This document shows, one piece after another, positions 7,913 to 17,200 of a stretch of 20,000 nucleotides of DNA. The notes under the pieces were generated by a model. That model was not told where the DNA came from and did not search any database. It worked only from the letters and a program-made list of their open reading frames with translations. Position numbers and translations under genes: made by a program. How positions within the stretch are numbered: the first letter of the stretch is position 1; every line of letters starts with the position of its first letter. This stretch comes from Symsagittifera roscoffensis (taxonomy: Eukaryota > Xenacoelomorpha > Acoela > Convolutidae), in the NCBI RefSeq assembly GCF_963678635.1, contig NC_087067.1:38436182-38456181 (forward strand). Reading direction: 5' to 3'.

Positions 7913-8992
7913 CTAGCATATACTCAGATAGTATTTTTTATGTAAGTAGACTTCTATGTCAGTCTCTGAAAATATCACATGCACAAGAGCGTACAACTCT
8001 CTAGGGTGTAGCTTCCCTCTATTGGGATCATAAACTGGTAACGAGAGAGAGGTCACACCTCTCTCCACCAGGAAATCCCTAAGTCGAGTCAAGGCCAATA
8101 CCAAGCTCTCCGGATTCACGTGTTGCCTATCATTAGCTTTCGTGACCAAAAAACACAAATATTTCCCTGGTATCTGTGATGCAACAGGGGGCAATGCTAT
8201 CATTCCTCCTACACCAGGCCTCTGTTTCCACAAAAACTCGATATTCTTGTACTCTCTTTTAAAGTCGGCCGCTAGTGCTGTTTTGAAGCTTACGTCCGCC
8301 GTTATCGCTATGGCGCACGTGCGTTCCGTGAGTGTGAAATCGCTGTCCGTTATGACGATATTGCTCGAATAGTGGTTCGGTAGATCAAAATACGATTCAA
8401 AGATTCGTCCAAAAGGTGGTTTCTTAGCATTCTCGCCCTCTGTCTCTAGTTCTCCGGTTTCTCCTGCCGATTTCAATTTTTTTATTATGAGGTTTTCGGT
8501 GTGGGTGAGTCCTACCCCCACTCCCCGGACAAAAATATCCATCGACGTCCCCGTCGATCGCCCAAAGTCTAGGAGACCGAGGTTGGATTGTGGAACACGT
8601 AGAGGACCATCTGGGGCGACCCAGTTGGACTCGGTATTGTCATGACTGATGTATTTGACGCCGTCTCTATCGACGTCCTGAATCGTCAGGATCGTCTCTT
8701 TTGGATCTGTCGGCAGATCGTGGAGCCATTCGAGCACGCGCAAGTTTGTTAGTTCTTGCTCATGAGTCTGTTCCGCTTCTGGTTCGAACTCCACTTCCGG
8801 TTCTGATCGATCGTCGATCCAATCTTGATCCATATCGTTCACAAGGTCGATTTCTTCTAGCATCGCCACTTCGTCCAGTCCCACCAGCGAGTCTATGACA
8901 TCACTCACTACTATCCTGTCTACAACGAAGTCCTCGCCATACGGATTGTATTTCTTCTGGTTTTTTCCTTTCTTGCTTTGGCGTGTTTCCAT
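7913..8992 (-). CDS. Macro-domain-like protein (TARG1/OARD1-like) downstream of integrase
   Basis: Opens at a true ATG, 359 codons, in the same frame as integrase; only the integrase TAA and 21 open codons separate them, so it may be the C-terminal part of the polyprotein. Residues 1-20 are basic and 35-80 acidic; about 85-205 are unrecognised. Residues about 212-349 follow the macro-fold pattern of TARG1/OARD1: a short strand, then ADVSFKTALAADFKREYKN (the helix after the first ADP-ribose loop), GKYLCFLVTK, a helix ending FLVERGVTSLSLPVYD, and a final DIEVYL strand. The Lys of TARG1 (Lys84) aligns with Lys285. The loop holding its catalytic Asp (Asp125) reads YDPNRGKL, with Gly at that place, so hydrolase activity is doubtful and binding is more likely. 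Macro domains recognise ADP-ribose on proteins or nucleic acids. The assignment is from pattern alone. Confidence 0.65.
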   Translation of the reverse strand: METRQSKKGKNQKKYNPYGEDFVVDRIVVSDVIDSLVGLDEVAMLEEIDLVNDMDQDWIDDRSEPEVEFEPEAEQTHEQELTNLRVLEWLHDLPTDPKETILTIQDVDRDGVKYISHDNTESNWVAPDGPLRVPQSNLGLLDFGRSTGTSMDIFVRGVGVGLTHTENLIIKKLKSAGETGELETEGENAKKPPFGRIFESYFDLPNHYSSNIVITDSDFTLTERTCAIAITADVSFKTALAADFKREYKNIEFLWKQRPGVGGMIALPPVASQIPGKYLCFLVTKANDRQHVNPESLVLALTRLRDFLVERGVTSLSLPVYDPNRGKLHPRELYALVHVIFSETDIEVYLHKKYYLSIC

Positions 8993-9055
8993 GGTGAGAG
9001 GAAAGTCAGGCTGTATTCCTTTGTCAATTTCGGTTTGTTCCGGGCAATCCCAGTC

Positions 9056-9058
9056 TTA
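9056..9058 (-). other. In-frame TAA between integrase and the macro-like region
   Basis: One stop separates two parts of the same open frame; the 21 codons that follow it to the ATG at 8992 have no stop. The next base is G. Confidence 0.85.
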
Positions 9059-10384
9059 TTCGGCATAGGGTAGAGTTTCATCGTCCACCTCTACTCGCTC
9101 AGTCAACTCGAGATCCAGTGGTAGATCGCAATCGTCCACCACCTCATTTCCGTCGTTCTTGTCGCGAGTACCCCTTTCATTCACTTCACAAGCAGGATCC
9201 ACTATTAAATAATATCCCTCTTGCATGTCCGCTGGGATGCACCAATCCTCTGACGAGGCATTGTGTGGTTTGATGTTCTCGTAATGAGCCGCTCTTCCAG
9301 TGCTCAGTCGATAAAAACGACCTCCTTGGTGCACCTCTGTTATCTGAAATGGACCACGCCATTTCTTTAATAGTTTCTTGGTTCCTTTTGGTGGAACCAC
9401 TTCCTGGAACACCCAGACGTAATCGCCAACTGAGTAGGCTTTTGCATCGGCTGTCCTTTTATCAAACCTCCTTTTTTGTCTAATTTGCGCCTGTTGCGTG
9501 TTCCTCCTGCATAAGTCATTGAGGTGCTGTTGTCTTCTAATAACGTCCCGCACGTACGTTTGCGGTGCTGTCCTCTTCCCTTCATATTCAAGGTAGAAGA
9601 ACGTTAACGGGAGTGCTTTTTCGTGACCCGTCAGCATCATATGCGGACTTATTCCCGTGGTGGAATGCTCCGTGCTGTTGTAAGCACCCATCACTTGCGG
9701 CAAGTGCTTGTCCCAGTCATCCATGTAGCGTGAGCAGTAGACTCTCAACATGGATACCAGTGTGCGATTCTGCCTCTCGACTAGGCCATTCGTTTGCGGG
9801 TGATAAGTGGTCGAGTGGGCCTGCGCTACCTGCGACCTTTTCATTAACTCTTTCGTGAGATCACCTACGAATGCTTTGCCATTGTCCGATTGGAACGTGA
9901 TGGGGCAGCCATGCCTTGCTATCCACACATTTATCAAATGATCGCATGTTTCTTCCGCCGATGCTGTTATGCACGGTACTGCCTCCGCATACTTCGTAAA
10001 ATGGTCGATCATTACCAGCACCTGATTATAGCCCGTTGCTGTCATACAGATTTTCTGATGATCAATTTGCACCACTTCGTTGAAACCTGACGACTCTATT
10101 GACTGTAGGGGGAACCTTAGCTTCCTGGGATCCTTCGCCTGCTGACATGACAGGCATGCTGCGATCCACTTCTCACAAGCCTTCTTCAATCCCGGCCATT
10201 CAAATCGCTTCTGTATCCTGTTATACACTTTGTCCACGCCTTGATGACCCATCTGATCATGTGAACGAAAGAGTAATTCGGTCTGGTACAACTGTGGTAA
10301 CACTATTGAATTGTATTTATAAAGGACCTTGTCCTCCTCCTTGCGCTTACAGGCTACGATTCCGTCCTTATTCAGGTACAACAA
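9056..10384 (-). CDS. pol: Ty3/gypsy integrase (IN)
   Basis: Inserts the element's DNA copy into the host chromosome. The zinc-binding HHCC module is complete: His42, His47, Cys77 and Cys80 (H-x4-H-x29-C-x2-C). The catalytic core has Asp108 (QIDHQ), Asp167 (QSDNGK) and Glu203 (LVERQN), giving D-x58-D-x35-E. The C-terminal GPF motif is at 344-346 (KKWRGPFQITEV), followed by an acidic tail of about 75 residues with no chromodomain. The frame as measured begins with TTG. The first ATG is Met45, inside the zinc module, so a separate start would lose His42. Integrase therefore must be made as a continuation of the upstream frame, which is interrupted by the TGA at 10391-10393. All catalytic residues are intact, so this copy is young or has been under selection. 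Confidence 0.95.
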   Translation of the reverse strand: MLYLNKDGIVACKRKEEDKVLYKYNSIVLPQLYQTELLFRSHDQMGHQGVDKVYNRIQKRFEWPGLKKACEKWIAACLSCQQAKDPRKLRFPLQSIESSGFNEVVQIDHQKICMTATGYNQVLVMIDHFTKYAEAVPCITASAEETCDHLINVWIARHGCPITFQSDNGKAFVGDLTKELMKRSQVAQAHSTTYHPQTNGLVERQNRTLVSMLRVYCSRYMDDWDKHLPQVMGAYNSTEHSTTGISPHMMLTGHEKALPLTFFYLEYEGKRTAPQTYVRDVIRRQQHLNDLCRRNTQQAQIRQKRRFDKRTADAKAYSVGDYVWVFQEVVPPKGTKKLLKKWRGPFQITEVHQGGRFYRLSTGRAAHYENIKPHNASSEDWCIPADMQEGYYLIVDPACEVNERGTRDKNDGNEVVDDCDLPLDLELTERVEVDDETLPYAE

Positions 10385-10390
10385 GTCGTT

Positions 10391-10393
10391 TCA
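10391..10393 (-). other. In-frame TGA inside the N-terminal region of integrase
   Basis: Lies four codons before the first codon of the integrase frame. Unlike the other stops it falls within a conserved stretch leading into the HHCC module (KQFYLK before it, LLYLNKDG after it). This looks like a point nonsense mutation, such as a C-to-T change of CGA. The next base is A. Confidence 0.85.
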
Positions 10394-10831
10394 CTTCAGG
10401 TAGAATTGCTTCAGGATTTTGTAGCTGTCTTCTTCCAAGTCTCCCTTGTCAGGTGCTCCATTCTCGATCCATCTCTTGAGACTGCTCGTCATTCTATCAT
10501 TTCGTTGAGCCCTTAGGAGATCCGACAGCCTGTACCTGGCTTTCAAATACGTCTTCACCACGTTCATTTGCCCACTCATTATCTCCGGAGCATGAGCATC
10601 GTCCATCAACTTGACACACCATATCTTTTTCAAAGGCGTCGCTTCCTGCACAGATGGTTCCAGGTTGGTACGGACGACCGTACCATGTGGCAGCAATCTG
10701 GTTGGGCGTTTCGAAACTGCTATCAGCTCGAGCTCGTCTGCGGCATTATCTACCACAGTGCCCTCTTCATCTGAGGTGTATCTGTCCCTGTCTGGATCCT
10801 GATGTGTTTCTCGGTCCAGCCCACGCTGCTT
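10391..10831 (-). CDS. pol: Pol linker / N-terminal extension of integrase
   Basis: This open stretch of about 146 codons is bounded by the TAG at 10832-10834 and the TGA at 10391-10393, in the same frame as RT and IN. It has no ATG near its beginning, so it is only a segment of the polyprotein. The first 30 residues are acidic and polar. The last 50 (YRLSDLLRAQRNDRMTSSL, then RWIENGAPDKG and a helix ending KQFYLK) have the form of the helical extension that precedes the HHCC module in gypsy integrases, where a residue-rich 'repeat' helix leads into the strand before the zinc finger. The middle part (about 40-85) is unrecognised and contains WCVKLM, a likely strand. It may also serve as the tether between RNase H and IN. 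Confidence 0.75.
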   Translation of the reverse strand, partial: KQRGLDRETHQDPDRDRYTSDEEGTVVDNAADELELIAVSKRPTRLLPHGTVVRTNLEPSVQEATPLKKIWCVKLMDDAHAPEIMSGQMNVVKTYLKARYRLSDLLRAQRNDRMTSSLKRWIENGAPDKGDLEEDSYKILKQFYLK

Positions 10832-10834
10832 CTA
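10832..10834 (-). other. In-frame TAG between the RT/RNase H frame and the integrase linker
   Basis: The frame is open on both sides; at least 25 codons without a stop follow. It falls at the end of a disordered Ser/Asp-rich stretch, so the domains on either side are not cut. The next base is A. Confidence 0.85.
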
Positions 10835-13486
10835 GTCTACCAATAAGGAGTGAATTGCGATCTCTGACACATCGGAATTGGAAGTTGTTTCAGACGTGTT
10901 GTCCCAGGACTGGGGTCCCGAGTCAACACTTGAGTCGACTGATTCTCCAACATCATATCCCAAGTTGTCTGAGATGTTTTTCGACTCTCCGGACAAAACT
11001 CTGTCCATCGGTCGCTTCGAACCCGACTCCCCGGACAAAATTCTGCCCCTAGGTGGTCCAGTCAACCTCTCCCCGGACAAATCGTCCTGCACGGGCTCAA
11101 AGGTGTCTGACTCCTCAGACGAGTCGTCCTTGACTGGCTCGAAGGTGCCAGACTCCCCGGACATTGTCTCGTCCACGGACAAACAATCTGGGCTTGGCTC
11201 GTATTCCTCTTTTGCATCCGTGAAGTGCACTCTCCTCGTGAAGCTAGATTTTGACCTGATCCTGACTTCCTCAGTAGTTTGGTTCTGGTTCAATGTTCCA
11301 TATTCAGTGAACGAAGTTCTCAACAAGAATTCTTTCGGCATCGAGGTCACCAGCTGGTTGACGATCGACCTGCAATCCCGTTCAACGCCTCGGCTGCGAA
11401 TGGACACTGGCCTCTTCTCTGTTCTCTCGGTGACAGTCAACCGCTGCATGGTCTCCATCCATTCAGGATCATGCCTATCCACTTCCCTATCCAACAAGTC
11501 GCGGAGTTTTCCCATGACCTCCGGCGCCACGTTCACCGTCTTGTTCAATAAAGCGATGCTGTTTATACCCAGCCTGGTCAGTTCTTGCTGTACCAAGTTT
11601 GATCGGACTAGCAGATCCAACGAAACGGGCTCGCCTTTGGCTAAAACCTTTATCTCCGCGGCCGTCTCCACTGGAAGGTCAGGGTGTCCAGGTATAGGAT
11701 GTCCTGATTTGTCTAACCACCTAGTAAGTGGCAGCTTGTCGTAGGTTTCTTTGTCCAGAAAGGAAAACCCGTCTTTGATCTCTGATTGGTTAGCTTGCTT
11801 CTCCTCGAGGCGCTCATAAAATTTTGTCTTTTTACTGAGGCTATCTGCGTTCTGGTGCTTGTCACGGGTACGGTGCTCTATGATCATGTGGTATCCATCC
11901 AGGCGCACAATCCAACGACCAATATAGCTTTGGTCCATCGAATAGGTTTTCAGCCAGGCAAGGGCACGATTATCCACACGTAACTTGAAGGGAGCACTCC
12001 CCAAGTAGGCCCTGTATTTTTCCACGAAAGTGATCACCGCAAACTTCTCCGCTTTTGGTGCGCCGTACTTCATTTCAGTATCACTCAGGACTTTACTCCC
12101 GTAGGCTATCGGACGAAGAACCGTTCTCCCGTTCCACTCCTGCTCCTGGTGAAGTATGCCCGATATCGCAACCACTGATGCATCCGTGTCCAGCACGAAC
12201 ATTCCCTTCTCCGTTGGCATGCCGAGGACCGGTGCCTCGCAAAGTTCACGTTTGATGTTTTCAAATGAGACTTGTGCCTCATCAGTCCAGGTGAACTTTT
12301 TGCCCTTGTTTCTCATCAACCTCTGCATGGGGTATATTTTATCAGCATACCCCTTGATGAACTCTCGATAATAATTTGCGAATCCCAGAAAACTCATCAG
12401 CTGTGTGTCTGTTTTAGGTGCCTTCCAGGTCAGCACCGCTTCAACCGCTTCGGGATCTGGTCTCGCTCCATGTTTGTCAACCAGGCGGCCCAGATACTTT
12501 ATGGAATCCCTGAGGATTTCACACTTAGAGGGTTTGCATTTCAGACCCGCCTGCTTCATGCAAGAAAACACCTCCTCCAACCTCTCTATGTAGTCTTCTA
12601 AGGTTGGTGTTGCAATCACGACATCATCGACATAACACATGATGAGATTCCCATATTTCTTAGTGACGCTCGTGAGTGCCTGGGCCATCAGTCGCTGGAA
12701 TGTGGCCGTCGCGTTGCACAATCCGAATGGCATCCTCTTCCACTGGAACAGTCCCAGCTCACACGCGAAACCTGTTTTCTCTCGATCTTGCTTTCTGAGT
12801 GGCACTTGCCAGAATGCGGAGCCCAAATCCAATGTCGTGAAGAACTTAGCGTCTCCCAGCTTGGATAGGCTCTCATCGATGCGGGGAATCGGGTATGCGT
12901 CCTTTATAGTCACTGCGTTCAGATAACGGAAATCACAACAAAATCTGAGTTGTCCCCCTTTCTTTTTCGCCATGACCACGCCACAAGCCCATGGGGACTT
13001 CGACGGCTCGATCATGTCGTACTCCATTAACATCTCGATCTCCTTCCTACACGCTTCTGACTTGTTTGGGGTCATTCTTCTCGCCCCTTCCCTATGAGGT
13101 ACCGAGCCCTCTTCTATCTCAATCTCGTGCTCTACAAAATTGCAACAACCTATGTCGGCCTTATGTTTCGAAAAAACGTCTGCGTTCCAATTTAGCACCA
13201 CCTTGAGCGAATCTAGTTCCTTGTCTGATATTTTACCCTTCAGATGTTCTATCTCAGGTAGGACAGGCTTATTCGCTGCTAACTCTGCCTCCGTCGGCCT
13301 CTCAGGAAAGTTGGAACAACTAGACAGCCCATCATCTGTTTCCGACTTCATTGAAAACAATTTCCTAGAAGATTTCAATTCATTTACTCTTTTCATTATA
13401 CATTCTTGGTTCGCATGCAATGGACATTTAGTGACATCAAACTTCTTCAAGTTCTCCACACTCAGAAAGTCTGTGTTCAGAGGCAA
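10832..13486 (-). CDS. pol: Reverse transcriptase - RNase H
   Basis: Copies the element's RNA into DNA and degrades the RNA strand. The frame's first codon is TTG, two codons after the protease stop, so it too reads as a continuation; the first ATG is residue 31, ahead of the RT core. RT occupies about 115-345: Asp220 in TTLDLGSAFW, the MPFGL motif at 252-256 and the catalytic YVDD at 285-288. The connection includes FLGFANYYREFI. RNase H occupies about 425-550, with Asp433 or 435 (FVLDTDAS), Glu480, Asp505 (RVDNRAL) and Asp548 (NADSLSKK), all present. After residue 555 comes an unusually long C-terminal extension of about 330 residues. Its last third is low-complexity and Ser/Asp/Glu-rich with a repeated SGES unit. 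No internal stop or frameshift breaks the enzyme. Confidence 0.97.
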   Translation of the reverse strand: MPLNTDFLSVENLKKFDVTKCPLHANQECIMKRVNELKSSRKLFSMKSETDDGLSSCSNFPERPTEAELAANKPVLPEIEHLKGKISDKELDSLKVVLNWNADVFSKHKADIGCCNFVEHEIEIEEGSVPHREGARRMTPNKSEACRKEIEMLMEYDMIEPSKSPWACGVVMAKKKGGQLRFCCDFRYLNAVTIKDAYPIPRIDESLSKLGDAKFFTTLDLGSAFWQVPLRKQDREKTGFACELGLFQWKRMPFGLCNATATFQRLMAQALTSVTKKYGNLIMCYVDDVVIATPTLEDYIERLEEVFSCMKQAGLKCKPSKCEILRDSIKYLGRLVDKHGARPDPEAVEAVLTWKAPKTDTQLMSFLGFANYYREFIKGYADKIYPMQRLMRNKGKKFTWTDEAQVSFENIKRELCEAPVLGMPTEKGMFVLDTDASVVAISGILHQEQEWNGRTVLRPIAYGSKVLSDTEMKYGAPKAEKFAVITFVEKYRAYLGSAPFKLRVDNRALAWLKTYSMDQSYIGRWIVRLDGYHMIIEHRTRDKHQNADSLSKKTKFYERLEEKQANQSEIKDGFSFLDKETYDKLPLTRWLDKSGHPIPGHPDLPVETAAEIKVLAKGEPVSLDLLVRSNLVQQELTRLGINSIALLNKTVNVAPEVMGKLRDLLDREVDRHDPEWMETMQRLTVTERTEKRPVSIRSRGVERDCRSIVNQLVTSMPKEFLLRTSFTEYGTLNQNQTTEEVRIRSKSSFTRRVHFTDAKEEYEPSPDCLSVDETMSGESGTFEPVKDDSSEESDTFEPVQDDLSGERLTGPPRGRILSGESGSKRPMDRVLSGESKNISDNLGYDVGESVDSSVDSGPQSWDNTSETTSNSDVSEIAIHSLLVD
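10982..11166 (-). repeat. Degenerate SGES-encoding repeats in the RT C-terminal extension
   Basis: The units LSGESG, MSGESG, SSEES, LSGER, LSGESG and LSGES recur about every 13-25 residues, alternating with FEPV(K/Q)DD. On the plus strand this shows as repeated CTCCCCGGACAAA. It is likely a disordered acidic linker that expands and contracts by slippage. Confidence 0.75.
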
Positions 13487-13489
13487 AGC

Positions 13490-13492
13490 TTA
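13490..13492 (-). other. In-frame TAA between protease and RT
   Basis: The frame continues directly into RT with one GCT codon and then the TTG. The only break is this stop. The next base is G. Confidence 0.85.
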
Positions 13493-14188
13493 GCCAAGTT
13501 TCTTTCCCCTCTGTATTGTCACTGTTGTTGCTTCTGTGTTCAATAACACACTCACACACAGTCCGCTCTGAGTGAGTGAGAAGCTTCTTCCTAAAATAGC
13601 CGAGCTTTTACTGTTTGGATTTGGTACCAGACACACCTGTCTGTCATTGCTGAATTCATTCAAGTTCCTCATCCTAAACGTCGCTACTACGGCTTGGTTC
13701 GGTTTTAATCTAACTTTTCGATCCAGAAAAATCGGCACCTTGGCCTGATTAATTAAGATCTTATTAAGGGGTCTTTTCTCATACTTTCTCTCAGGATCCT
13801 TGATCCTAATCAATCCGTCATTGAGATCGATCGTGACGTCAAAGTTGCGAACGAAATCCCTTCCTAGGATGAACTGGTCGGATTCGTCCAAATTCTCTAC
13901 TACTAGGAAGCTCATCCAAAGATGTCTTCCTCTGAGCTGCAGTGAGATGATCGGGGTTCGTCCGGCGACATAGATCGCTCCCTGATTGGCAGCTGCCAAC
14001 CTGATGTTTGTCGGTATGAGATCCGACCTTTCGAAACCCATGTCGGTCCAAGTTTTGACTGGCATGACACTAACCACTGCTCCCGTGTCTAGCAGTCCCT
14101 TTACTGAAAGTTGTCTGCCTTGCACGTCCAGAACGTGTGCGGCCAGATCAGCCTCGCAACCAATATGCACCGCATCTTGTTCGAGCAT
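13490..14188 (-). CDS. pol: Aspartic protease (PR), with C-terminal extension
   Basis: Cuts the Gag-Pol polyprotein into mature proteins. The active site is LLDTGAVVSVMP, with the catalytic DTG at residues 34-36, and the second conserved block FILGRDF is at 106-112. These two are about 72 residues apart, as expected for a retropepsin that works as a homodimer. Residues about 135-232 form an additional region with a second, protease-like ILGRSF and no second DTG; it leads into RT. The ATG at 14188 is true, but the frame is open back to the Gag TAG (31 more codons, 14189-14281, reading through a plausible linker). So PR could be made by readthrough of Gag or by its own start. It ends with TAA. 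Confidence 0.9.
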   Translation of the reverse strand: MLEQDAVHIGCEADLAAHVLDVQGRQLSVKGLLDTGAVVSVMPVKTWTDMGFERSDLIPTNIRLAAANQGAIYVAGRTPIISLQLRGRHLWMSFLVVENLDESDQFILGRDFVRNFDVTIDLNDGLIRIKDPERKYEKRPLNKILINQAKVPIFLDRKVRLKPNQAVVATFRMRNLNEFSNDRQVCLVPNPNSKSSAILGRSFSLTQSGLCVSVLLNTEATTVTIQRGKKLG

Positions 14189-14281
14189 CGCGTTGTGTCC
14201 GATTCGTCTGACCTTCAGCTCCTCTTGACCAATGTATATCCGGCCAACCTGATCGTTCGCATCAGTTATGTGAGCTTTCGT

Positions 14282-14284
14282 CTA
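14282..14284 (-). other. In-frame TAG between Gag and protease
   Basis: Gag and PR share a frame, and the 31 codons after this stop up to the PR ATG are open. A single leaky Gag stop followed by pol in the same frame is how gammaretroviruses make Gag-Pol. The next bases are ACG, not the favourable G or CARYYA context. Confidence 0.85.
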
Positions 14285-17200
14285 GATATTGATGCCATCC
14301 ACATTCATCAGGATCGGGTAAGGGCCATGGACATCGATATAATGTCCGTCCACTTTCATCAGCCTCGGACCTCCCGTTGTGAGCAGCGCTCGCACTGCCC
14401 TGGAGTCCAGTTTGGGATCCTTCTCCTTCAGGTAGTCGGCATAGATGTCCATGTGGACTAATGTAATCTCTGATGGTTCACTCAAGTTCTTAACCACCTG
14501 GTGCCCTGCGACTGAGATGATGGACATTATTTTGGTCCCCGCCTTCGTCATGCCGAAAGTCTTACCAGATATAACGTTCAGTTTTAGTCCCTGTTTCTTG
14601 GGCTCCTCTTTGTCTTCTGCTTTTGTCGTTTTACCCAGGACATTAAGACTTTCCCGAAGATCTGTGCTCTCCAGCTCCGACCTTACCCATTGCTCCACTT
14701 CTTTCGTGGCTAGGTCCTGTTTGACATTCTGCAGCGCTGTCCTTGCCGCCAGGCCGTAATCCACCTTGAGTGGGCTAGACGACTCTGCTTCGAGGTTCGA
14801 GGCTACCACCTCGTCAGGCCATGTCTTAACCTTTTTGGTCGTGAGGGTGCTCGGTGTCGTCTCCTTCCGCCGAGATTCAGCCTCGTTCATCAGACGTGCT
14901 CGACTGGCCTTGACACCCGAAAGCGCCTCTTCGTGGCGGGGATGTTTCGCGTCCGCTACTGCGTCCCAAAATTGAGTACAATCCGACTTGAAGTGTCCCT
15001 CCAAATTACAGAAGAAACACCTCGGATCATATTTCATGATGAGCCCTCTGACGTACTCTTCATGATCCTCGTCGGTCGCGTCGGCGTCCTCGAGAAAGTA
15101 GCCTATGGCCTTCATGTTCTGTTTGTATGCAGAACACGCGGAAACGTGATGGTCCATCGAACCACAATTCGCACACGACCTCCTCTTGTCCATGTCATCG
15201 CGAGGTTTGTACCAACTGGAATTCGCACCAGTGTTTGTCCCGCTATAGTTGCCATAATTGCTGTAACGGTTTTGCGCCCTCGGTTTTATGAGTAAATACT
15301 CACGTGACTTCATACGCAAGTCGTCAGGCGTGGGTACCTGGTCAAGCGACAGGGTGAAGTGAGTGGCCAACATCGTCTTCAACTCCTCACTCCTTACTCC
15401 ATCCATGAACTTCGAAGCAATCGCCAAGTTTCGCTCGGATATTCTTTCATCCGGGTTGCTTCTCCTCCTAAGCAATTCAAGGTCGTCCAAGAATTTATCT
15501 ATGGATTCTTCATCTCTTTGACGCCTCTTCTCGAACTTCACCATAGCCTGGTGCCCTTGTACTCCAGAGCCGAAACGATTCAGCAGGATGTCGAATATCT
15601 TGCGAGCACTGTCTCTCTCATTGGCTCTTTTCGCCATTACACAACTTAATGCAGTACCCTCCAGGTTGCTCGTCAGCGCGCTGCACTCTTGTTTCTTCGA
15701 GAGATTCTCTTCCTCAAAGTGTAACTTCATCACCTCTATCCAAGTATCAATGCAGCCGTCTGATTCGTCTTTATATGACTTCGGCTTTTTCAGTGTTCTT
15801 CTTGACCTCTCTCCTCTCTCGGTTGACTTCGAGAGCTTGGTGATGAATGTTTCAAGAGATCTGTTCAGAGGCTCAAACATCGAGGCATACATCGTTGTGT
15901 CTTGTGAGACTGTAGTCAGATCCGGTACTGAACTGACTTGTGGCACAGTTGGCAATCTTGTCTCCGGGGTGACATCTGCCTCCGGCGGGACTGGATTCGT
16001 CCAGCCAGGCCTCTGCGGGGCTGCTCTTGGCCGCTCCTTGTTTCTGTGTTCGTAGTTCGTTCTCGAGCCTTGCTGGGCTCTGGCACTGTTGCCCGTACCA
16101 TCTCCAACATTCGCATGGCGTGAGCGCTCCCTTGAGTTGGAATGCTCCTGCCAACTACTCCCATTCAGGATCGCGTCAAGCTTCCGCATCATCAAGTCAG
16201 ATTTGGCGTCCAACCTCCTTTCCAGGCCAGTCATCGTTTGGGCGTAGGTATTATCATGATCATTCAACAATCGCTCGATCTCTCTTGTCATCCTAGCCTC
16301 TCTTTCCTCTGACTCTTTGTTTGCCTGTGCCAGGCTCTCGGCCAGGCATTGATCGGTGTCACGGATCAATTGAGCCTGATCAAACCTCGCCTGCGACTTC
16401 ACATGCGTTAGCTCATCTTTCAAACTCTCTCGACCATGGTGAGCTCTCTCGTCAACTTGATCTATCCTCTTAGTCATGTCTCGCCTCAATTCATCCAGGC
16501 CATTCATCACACCAGCGAACATATCACTTATGTCACCAGCTGCCCCCAATGGCGGGGTTAGCCCCAGAGAAGACGAGGTCAACTGTGGCTGTAGCCTAGT
16601 ACTCGATGACGCACCGCCCTTTTGCTTGTGCATTGACGTCATCAGTCTGTCAAACGTTGATGATGCTCCCATCGTTATCCCATCTGACATAGGCCTGGTC
16701 GGCGAGGCAGAAGACGCCTCCCTGCTCATGTCATTCCTTGGGCACGGTGTGAAGTTCACATCCGGATGGGTTATTTCCGGTTGGTCGTAACTAGAGGACA
16801 GACCTCCGGCTTGTAGCGACGTCACGCGCTCATCGTACAAAGACTCCCAACTTTTCTTTGCCTTCGAGAACGTCTGCTCTTCACCCGGACTCATACTCGA
16901 CATCATCGCGTTGTTGCTCTGTTTGGCCAAAGATGAGTGTGCACTTGTCAGATGTGAAGGTTCCTTTCTCCATTTATAGTTCTTAGTCTCTGATTTGGAC
17001 ATTCCCCTGTACAACACTTCCTCCCGAGGTTCGACCTCGGGACGCTCCGAGGTCTCCTCTGTCCTCTCGACTTCCTCCCGTTCGAGGACCTCATCTGGCT
17101 CAAAGTCGGGTCGAATGAGCGTTCGCTCCCCTTCGTCAAAGGGATCCACCAGCGTTTCGCTCGCAGGCTCGGCCTCGGCGCTCCGCCTTTGATTGCCATC

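Noticed and set aside
10878-11744. Plus-strand open frame of 288 codons
   Set aside because: Lies antisense to the repeat-rich, low-complexity end of the RT/RNase H frame; its composition is the mirror of that protein and it has no recognisable domain.
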